NCBI GenBank assembly: GCA_028680875.1
Contig: JAQUJQ010000130.1
Coordinates: forward strand, 1-5,096
Direction: 5' to 3'
DNA from: Eubacteriales bacterium
Lineage (GTDB): Bacteria; Bacillota; Clostridia; Peptostreptococcales; Anaerovoracaceae
DNA length: 5,096 bases
In this document: in pieces, positions 1-5,096 of the stretch
How positions within the stretch are numbered: the stretch's first letter is position 1
Layout of the letters: each line of letters begins with the position of its first letter
The notes under the pieces: generated by a model
Databases searched by the model: none
What the model saw: only the letters and a program-made list of their open reading frames with translations
What the model was told of the DNA's origin: nothing
Made by a program: the position numbers and the translations under genes

Positions 1-21
1 AATAGTATGATTTTAGTCCCT

Positions 22-31
22 AAAGGAGAGG
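22..31 (+). promoter_or_regulatory. Ribosome binding site of addA
   Basis: The stretch AAAGGAGAGG is a strong Shine-Dalgarno sequence. Its GGAG core (25-28) ends six bases before the ATG at 35. This fixes the addA start, and the next residues (NWTKEQKEAI) match the usual AddA N-terminus. No promoter is visible in the few bases before it, so addA is probably transcribed from further upstream, as expected for the second gene of an addBA operon. Confidence 0.85.
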
Positions 32-34
32 AAA

Positions 35-3000
35 ATGAATTGGACCAAAGAGCAAAAGGAAGCTATTGAAATAAGAGATAAGAATATTCTTGTTTCTGCA
101 GCAGCAGGCTCCGGAAAAACAGCTGTATTGGTAGAGAGGATCAAGAGACTCATTGGAGAGGAAAAGGTACCTTTGGAAGAAATGCTGGTGGTTACCTTTA
201 CAAATGCAGCAGCTTCAGAAATGCGGGAGAAAATCGTGTCTGCATTACCGGACCAAATGGCCCAGATTCATAAGGCCCATATCAGCACTTTTCATGCCTT
301 TGCTTTAGATGTGATACGATGTTATTTTCATCTTATAAATTTAGAGCCGGGATTCAAAATATGCGATGAAACCCAGAGAGTTCTTTTGCAAACACAGGCG
401 ATGGATCAACTTTTTCACACAAAGTTTCTTAAAGAGGATCAGGATTTTTTACATTTTCTAAAACTTTATGCTACAGGTAAAAGCGATGAGCCGGTTAAAG
501 ATATGATCCAAGAAACCCACAGTTTCATTCAGAGTTTGCCGGATCCATTCTTTTGGTTGAATGAAAGAGTGAAAGACCTCAAGAAGAATGAAGAGGAATT
601 TAAAGCAGGTCCGGTATTTCGAGAGATTTTGGGAAATATTGAAGAAGAACTGGCATCAGCCATAGCAGGTTGTAAAAGGGTGATAAATTTATTAGAAGAT
701 GCCGAGGTAAAAAGTTTATTATCTAAAGCAAAAGCCGATCTCGATATGATTCATTATATAAAGACAAGTTTCCTGCAGGATTTCGATGAAGGACAGAGGG
801 CTGTCCAAGAAGCTAAATTTCAGGTTTTTACAGCAGCAAAGATTGATAGGGAAAATTATGAAACGGTTCGTGAAGATATAAAGCTTTTACGTGACGGAGT
901 TAAAGAGAATATAAAGAATTTAGCGCTGCGATATTGCATTAAGCCGCTTGATGAATATTTGAAAGAGCTGAATGATATCCATAAAGAGGCAAAAATCTTG
1001 TTCCGGCTCGTTCAAGAATTTGATGAACTTTATCGGCAGCAAAAAGAGAAGTTTGGAATCATTGATTTTTCTGATATTGAACATTACGCTTTGGAAATTC
1101 TATCTAACCAAGAGGCCGCTCATGAATATCAAAACAAATTCCGCTATATATTCATTGACGAATACCAAGACAGCAATTTGGTTCAGGAGTGCCTGATTGA
1201 AAAAATCCGACGGAAGAATAATGTATTTATGGTTGGAGATGTAAAACAGAGCATTTATAAATTCCGACTGGCGGAACCGGAGATCTTTATAAAGAAATAT
1301 AATACATATAAAGAAGGTATTCATCCTTTTGATTTAAAGATCGATTTGAATCGTAATTTCCGTAGTAAAGGAAATATCATTTCCATCGTCAATGAGGTAT
1401 TTGGACAGATTATGTCAACTCGCACAGCAGGCATGGACTACGATAAAGATGCAACATTATATAAGGGGGTGGATTATAATGGGCCTTTGGATCATCCGGT
1501 AGAGTTGCATCTGGTAGATGATCAACAGATGGAAACTTGGAATGTAGATGAAGAAATAAAGGAAATGAAAAAAGCGGAATTGGAGGCTTTTACTGCAGCT
1601 TCCCTTATAAAGGAGTTTCGAGGATTGCCCTATTATGACGCTAAAACAGGAGAAGAAAGGATACTCCGCAATAAGGATATTGTTATCTTGTTACGGAGCA
1701 TTGCAGGAATTGGTGAAATCTATTATGAAGCTTTAGAAAGGGAAGGAATTCCCGCATACATGGATATGGGTGATGGCCTCTTTGATACCCTGGAGGTATC
1801 AGTGTTTCTTAATTTATTAAAAGTCATAGATAACAGAAAACAGGATGTATCATTGTTGAGTGTTTTGCGTTCTCCCATCTTTGGATTTTCCATCAGCGGA
1901 TTGGCGGAAATTCGGATAGAAAGTAAAAGCGGAGACTATTTCAGTGCATTTTTAAAATACTCAAACCAGGGAAAAAATGATCCGTTACGAGAAAGGTGCA
2001 GCCGAGCACTTGCACAATTAAAAAAATGGAAAGAAAGGTCCGGGTTTTTGCCATTGGATGATTTCCTTTGGGAACTGCTTTTAGAAACCGGTTATTATAA
2101 TTATGTAGGAGCTCTTCCCGGCGGGGGACAACGCCAGGGAAATCTCAGAGCTTTGGTTGATAAGGCTGCATTGTATGAAGGGAGCCGGGCAAAGGGCCTT
2201 TTTGGTTTCATAAATTATGTTGAGGCTATGAAGAAAGGAAAAGTGGCCATTGCTCCATTTAAGCTTTTAGGCGAAAGTGATGATGTTGTACGAATTATGA
2301 CGGTTCATAAAAGTAAAGGTTTGGAATTTCCCATGGTTTTAGCAGGAAATTTAGGGAGGCGGTTCCATCCTAAAAACTCTAACCAGGTTAGTTTGCATAA
2401 AGAATTGGGTCTTGCGCTAAAGTTAGTTGATCGGGAACAGGGGTGTTGGAAAAGGACGCTTCTTCAGGATGCTATAGATGAAAGAAAAGCAAGAGAGGAC
2501 CTGGCGGAAGAAATCCGTATTCTTTATGTTTCATTAACCCGGTCCATGGACAAGTTGGTGCTTTTGGGATCTGTATCCGATGGAGAGAAAACTTTAAAAC
2601 AGGCTGCAATGCAAAAGAGCCTGGGTATTATTAAAGGCAAGTCATTTATGGATTTTTTACTGCCTACATTGATAGAATCGGATCAGATAATCCTACGGCT
2701 TCACCATAGAGAAGGTATGAGCCTTATAAAGGAAGAAAGAAAAGAAAATAAAAGTCAATTGCTTAAAGCAATGGTTTCAGGCTTTGAAATAGAAGATTCT
2801 GAACTTGCGTCGGAAATCGAGAATCGATTGGGATGGAAATATAGCTTTGCTAAGGCATTGGATACCAAATCCAAATACAGTGTATCTGAATTGAGCAGGG
2901 GTGATCAAATAACCTCTTTTACCGGAATCAATCGGGGACTTATCTATCATAAAGTAATGGAGCATATGCCATTCGATGCCCCCAGTTATGAAATAGATCG

Positions 3001-3415
3001 AATTCGTACCTACGTTATGGAAATGGTGGAGCGTGAAATCATAAGCCCAAAGGAGATTCAAGAAATAAACCTTTCAAAGGTTGCACAGTTCTTTAACTCT
3101 CCGATTGGAAAGAGGGCACGCAAAGCGGAGGAGGTTTTTCGGGAAGTATCGTTTAACTTGATGAAAGAGCGAGATGGAGAGGAAATTATCGTCCAAGGTA
3201 CCATAGATTGCTATTTTAGGGAGGGGGATCGGGTTGTACTCCTTGATTATAAATCCAATTATGTAATAGATGAAATAGAGAGTATCACTAGCTTAGTGGA
3301 GCGTTATCGACCTCAGATGGAACTCTATAAAGAAGCTCTGGAAGAGATTCGAGAAGTACAGGTGGGAGAAATGTATCTTTTCCTGTTTGCTATCGGAAAA
3401 GAAATCAAGCTGTAG
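35..3415 (+). CDS. addA: ATP-dependent helicase/nuclease subunit A (AddA)
   Basis: AddA is the 3'-5' helicase and nuclease subunit of AddAB, the Firmicutes counterpart of RecBCD. With AddB it resects double-strand breaks in the cytoplasm until Chi is met, giving 3' tails for RecA. The protein has 1126 residues, somewhat shorter than B. subtilis AddA (about 1230). UvrD/Rep superfamily 1 motifs appear in order: Q-motif (Q7), Walker A AAAGSGKT (22-29, K28), motif Ia VTFTNAAASEMREK (53-66), STFH (84-87), Walker B FIDEYQD (373-379, D375 E376), motif III GDVKQSIYKFR (401-411), motif IV LNRNFRS (438-444), motif V MTVHKSKGLEFP (755-766) and motif VI LYVSLTRS (830-837). An AddA-typical segment with NLRALVDKA follows residue 702. 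The C-terminal RecB-family nuclease shows H972, GTID (D1058), LDYKS (D1071, K1073) and QMELY (Q1094, Y1098). D1071 is inferred to match the catalytic D1172 of B. subtilis AddA. Nothing is truncated or frameshifted. The gene ends in tandem TAG TGA stops. addB normally lies just upstream but is outside the window. Confidence 0.97.
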   Translation: MNWTKEQKEAIEIRDKNILVSAAAGSGKTAVLVERIKRLIGEEKVPLEEMLVVTFTNAAASEMREKIVSALPDQMAQIHKAHISTFHAFALDVIRCYFHLINLEPGFKICDETQRVLLQTQAMDQLFHTKFLKEDQDFLHFLKLYATGKSDEPVKDMIQETHSFIQSLPDPFFWLNERVKDLKKNEEEFKAGPVFREILGNIEEELASAIAGCKRVINLLEDAEVKSLLSKAKADLDMIHYIKTSFLQDFDEGQRAVQEAKFQVFTAAKIDRENYETVREDIKLLRDGVKENIKNLALRYCIKPLDEYLKELNDIHKEAKILFRLVQEFDELYRQQKEKFGIIDFSDIEHYALEILSNQEAAHEYQNKFRYIFIDEYQDSNLVQECLIEKIRRKNNVFMVGDVKQSIYKFRLAEPEIFIKKYNTYKEGIHPFDLKIDLNRNFRSKGNIISIVNEVFGQIMSTRTAGMDYDKDATLYKGVDYNGPLDHPVELHLVDDQQMETWNVDEEIKEMKKAELEAFTAASLIKEFRGLPYYDAKTGEERILRNKDIVILLRSIAGIGEIYYEALEREGIPAYMDMGDGLFDTLEVSVFLNLLKVIDNRKQDVSLLSVLRSPIFGFSISGLAEIRIESKSGDYFSAFLKYSNQGKNDPLRERCSRALAQLKKWKERSGFLPLDDFLWELLLETGYYNYVGALPGGGQRQGNLRALVDKAALYEGSRAKGLFGFINYVEAMKKGKVAIAPFKLLGESDDVVRIMTVHKSKGLEFPMVLAGNLGRRFHPKNSNQVSLHKELGLALKLVDREQGCWKRTLLQDAIDERKAREDLAEEIRILYVSLTRSMDKLVLLGSVSDGEKTLKQAAMQKSLGIIKGKSFMDFLLPTLIESDQIILRLHHREGMSLIKEERKENKSQLLKAMVSGFEIEDSELASEIENRLGWKYSFAKALDTKSKYSVSELSRGDQITSFTGINRGLIYHKVMEHMPFDAPSYEIDRIRTYVMEMVEREIISPKEIQEINLSKVAQFFNSPIGKRARKAEEVFREVSFNLMKERDGEEIIVQGTIDCYFREGDRVVLLDYKSNYVIDEIESITSLVERYRPQMELYKEALEEIREVQVGEMYLFLFAIGKEIKL

Positions 3416-3436
3416 TGACAATAAGGAGTTATATAA

Positions 3437-3462
3437 CAAATGGGCGGTTTTCCGCCCATTTG
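3437..3462. terminator. Shared hairpin terminator between convergent addA and antiporter genes
   Basis: An 11-bp perfect stem (CAAATGGGCGG, 3437-3447, paired with CCGCCCATTTG, 3452-3462) closes on a TTTT loop (AAAA on the other strand). It lies 21 bases after the addA stop and 33 bases after the antiporter stop, where a bidirectional terminator is expected between converging genes. The following tract is only moderately T-rich on either side (CATTTAAG on +, TTATATAACT on -), so termination is inferred from the stem and position rather than from a classic U-run. Confidence 0.75.
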
Positions 3463-3495
3463 CATTTAAGATAAAATCGTATAGATTATGTAGGA

Positions 3496-4935
3496 CTACT
3501 GCAATGCTTTCAAAGCCAATTCCTTATCCAATTCTCTTTGTGTAAGTATCGCCTTATATTCCTCCTCAGTCATTTTTTCCATAGAAATCCCTGTAAAACC
3601 GTAGAAGGCAGAAACAATCGGATTCACTAAATTGAGAAATGCATAAGGGAGATAAGAGAATGTGGGAACACCTAAGAAGGTACTCATGGTTGCACCGCAA
3701 GTATTCCAGGGAACCAGACTGGACGTCATAGTTCCTGCATCCTCCAGAACCCTTGACAGATTTTTTGGTTTGAGTCTTCTGTCTTCAAAGGCTTCTTTAT
3801 ACATTCTGCCAGGCAGAATAATGGCTAAATATTGGTCACAGGCAACAATATTGACAAAGATGCATGAGAATATAGTAATCAAAACTGTGGAACCTACACC
3901 CTTGGCAGCCTTTAATAAGACATCAGCTAATGATTTTAACTGCTCGGAAGCATCCATGATTCCGCCGAAGGTCATTGCACACATAATTAAGGAAATGGTC
4001 CACATCATACCCTGCATTCCGCCTCTGGTAAGAAGCTCATATATTTCGGTTATTTCGCTGGTGGATTCATAACCGTAGTTAAGAATCGAGCCCCAGTCAA
4101 CGGGAGATACACCCTGAATTCCCATAAATATAACACCTAGTATGGTTCCGCCTATAAGGCCGGGTAGTGCCGGCATCTTAAATGCCACCATCAAGATAAC
4201 ACATAAGGGGGGGATTAAGAGCAATGGCGAAATCCAAAATTCATCTTTCAGACCGTCCATAAGGATGGCAACACCGCTCATATCCACCACTTGATCTGCG
4301 TGACCCAAACCGAGTATTGTAAATATAATCAGTGCGATGATAAGAGATGGGGTAACAGTCCAGATCATGTGCCTAATGTGTTCGAACAGGTTGGAACCTG
4401 CGACTGCAGGAGCTAAGTTTGTGGTATCGGAAAGAGGAGACATTTTATCACCGAAGTAGGCACCGGATACAATTGCTCCGGCAGTCATAGCCGGATTGAT
4501 GCCAAGACCCATGCCGACCCCGATCAAGGCAACGCCAATGGTTCCCGCTGTGGTCCAGGAACTTCCGGTTGCAAGAGATACGATGCTACAAAGTAGGCAT
4601 CCTGCCATCAGAAAGACACCGGGACTTAAAATCATAAGCCCATAGTAAATCATTGCTGGGACAACGCCGCCGGCAATCCATGAGCCTATCATAAGACCAA
4701 CAACCATCAGTATTAACATAGCTTGCATAGAACGGTTTATAGCGCTTACGATCCCCTTTTCTAAAAAGGACCACTTCCAACCATTTGCAACTGCGACGAT
4801 TGCTGCAAAGATAGCGGCGACGATCAAGGCAATGTGGGCTTCACCACTGTTGCTGATCATGATTTCATAGAACAGCAATAGTAGCATTACAATGATTACA
4901 ATTAAGACTTGCCACATAGGAACTTTTCTACCCAT
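3496..4935 (-). CDS. nhaC: Na+/H+ antiporter, NhaC family (NhaC or MleN type)
   Basis: This is a 479-residue polytopic inner-membrane protein, close to the 460-470 residues usual for the family. It probably exchanges external H+ for internal Na+. Some relatives, such as B. subtilis MleN, instead couple malate/H+ uptake to Na+/lactate release, and sequence alone does not separate the two. The N-terminus (residues 9-27) is a strong membrane helix preceded by basic residues (R3, K4), with no cleavable signal. Further hydrophobic spans lie near 33-50, 71-90, 95-117, 128-147, 190-211, 236-252, 256-273, 309-328, 347-365 and 425-447, giving roughly 11-12 helices. Family signatures are GAYFGDKMSPLSDTTNLAP (158-176, with D163, K164, D170, N173), the ACDQYLA segment (365-371, D367) and GTMTSSLVPWNTCGA (401-415). 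The C-terminal tail from about 452 is charged and cytoplasmic-looking. The ATG at 4935 is supported by a strong RBS. It is monocistronic within the window: its own promoter lies upstream and a hairpin downstream. No frameshift or missing signature residue was seen. Confidence 0.93.
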   Translation of the reverse strand: MGRKVPMWQVLIVIIVMLLLLFYEIMISNSGEAHIALIVAAIFAAIVAVANGWKWSFLEKGIVSAINRSMQAMLILMVVGLMIGSWIAGGVVPAMIYYGLMILSPGVFLMAGCLLCSIVSLATGSSWTTAGTIGVALIGVGMGLGINPAMTAGAIVSGAYFGDKMSPLSDTTNLAPAVAGSNLFEHIRHMIWTVTPSLIIALIIFTILGLGHADQVVDMSGVAILMDGLKDEFWISPLLLIPPLCVILMVAFKMPALPGLIGGTILGVIFMGIQGVSPVDWGSILNYGYESTSEITEIYELLTRGGMQGMMWTISLIMCAMTFGGIMDASEQLKSLADVLLKAAKGVGSTVLITIFSCIFVNIVACDQYLAIILPGRMYKEAFEDRRLKPKNLSRVLEDAGTMTSSLVPWNTCGATMSTFLGVPTFSYLPYAFLNLVNPIVSAFYGFTGISMEKMTEEEYKAILTQRELDKELALKALQ

Positions 4936-4940
4936 TTACT

Positions 4941-4950
4941 TTCCTCCTTT
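4941..4950 (-). promoter_or_regulatory. Ribosome binding site of the NhaC-family gene
   Basis: Read on the minus strand this is AAAGGAGGAA, a near-perfect anti-16S match. The GGAGG core (4943-4947) sits seven bases before the ATG at 4935. It decides this start over the internal ATG at residue 7. Confidence 0.88.
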
Positions 4951-4987
4951 TACGTTATGTAGGAATAAAAAATAGAATAATTATGAA

Positions 4988-5000
4988 GCATATAATATGC
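4988..5000. repeat. Short palindrome at the expected antiporter transcription start
   Basis: GCATAT-A-ATATGC is a perfect inverted repeat with 6-base arms around one central base. It begins six bases past the -10 box, so it covers the predicted +1 and the first transcribed bases. It could be an operator for a dimeric regulator, or in RNA a weak 5-bp hairpin at the very 5' end of the message. A/T-rich palindromes of this size also occur by chance, so the role is unproven. Confidence 0.4.
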
Positions 5001-5006
5001 CTTTAA

Positions 5007-5036
5007 ATTATAACGCCTATAGCTCCGAATTGTCAA
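5007..5036 (-). promoter_or_regulatory. SigA-type promoter of the NhaC-family gene
   Basis: On the minus strand TTGACA (5031-5036) and TATAAT (5007-5012) are both exact consensus hexamers, separated by 18 bases. Transcription would start near 5000, giving a leader of about 65 bases before the ATG at 4935. The leader is A/T-rich and shows no recognisable riboswitch or terminator-like hairpin. No extended -10 TG is present. The exact hexamers predict substantial housekeeping-level expression unless a regulator blocks the site. Confidence 0.8.
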
Positions 5037-5096
5037 TATATAGTATTACTAAAGTTGTTACAATAGTCTAAAAATTCAAAAAACGACAAATGTTAA

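Noticed and set aside
1100..1324. Reading frames opposite or out of frame within addA, here and at 972-1196 and 2777-3061
   Set aside because: They fall inside addA, which has intact motifs through the same stretches, and no family resemblance was seen in their translations.
1573..1899. AGCGG pentamers at 1573-1577 and 1895-1899 (another at 3124-3128), matching the B. subtilis Chi sequence recognised by AddAB
   Set aside because: Five-base matches are expected by chance in 5 kb, and the Chi sequence of this organism is unknown and differs between Firmicutes.
3440..3469. A tiny reading frame (ATG at 3440, TAA at 3467-3469, nine codons) preceded by AAGGAG at 3422-3427
   Set aside because: Its codons are the terminator stem-loop itself, the spacing to the AAGGAG is long (12 bases), and the peptide has no recognisable feature. 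The hairpin explains the sequence better.
3662..4072. A 136-codon plus-strand reading frame opposite the antiporter gene
   Set aside because: It lies entirely antisense to the conserved membrane protein gene and its translation resembles no known family. It is a shadow of the real coding frame.
4936..5006. A sodium or other riboswitch in the antiporter leader
   Set aside because: The leader is only about 65 bases, A/T-rich, and apart from a weak 5-bp hairpin at its 5' end shows no stable helices or anti-terminator arrangement.
5037..5096. A divergent gene or second promoter at the right-hand edge
   Set aside because: The stretch is A/T-rich with a small TTGT-T-ACAA palindrome (5055-5063), but has no convincing ribosome binding site, start codon or promoter pair on the plus strand before the window ends.

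Overview
The window holds two complete, convergent protein genes and their signals. It looks like an ordinary chromosomal segment of a low-GC Firmicute, probably a member of the Clostridia. This rests on A/T-rich sequence, strong AGGAGG-type ribosome binding sites, an AddA-type (not RecB-type) recombination nuclease, and an NhaC/MleN-type antiporter. The genus cannot be determined from sequence alone.

Positions 1-34 carry the ribosome binding site of the first gene and possibly the tail of an upstream gene. Positions 35-3415 (+) encode AddA, the helicase-nuclease subunit of the AddAB double-strand break repair enzyme. All helicase motifs and the C-terminal nuclease motif are intact. The gene ends in tandem stops (TAG TGA). 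The 80-base gap between the genes holds a strong GC-rich hairpin (3437-3462) that probably serves as a shared bidirectional terminator.

Positions 3496-4935 (-) encode a 479-residue Na+/H+ antiporter of the NhaC family (IT superfamily). It reads toward addA from its own promoter, with consensus -35 and -10 boxes at 5007-5036. A short palindrome (4988-5000) lies at the expected transcription start. Positions 5037-5096 are A/T-rich and show no gene.

The two genes have no evident functional link: one acts in DNA repair in the cytoplasm, the other in ion homeostasis at the membrane. They appear to be separate transcription units sharing a terminator. I found no mobile element, CRISPR array, RNA gene or unknown system. 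The regulatory details upstream of the antiporter are the most worthwhile second look.
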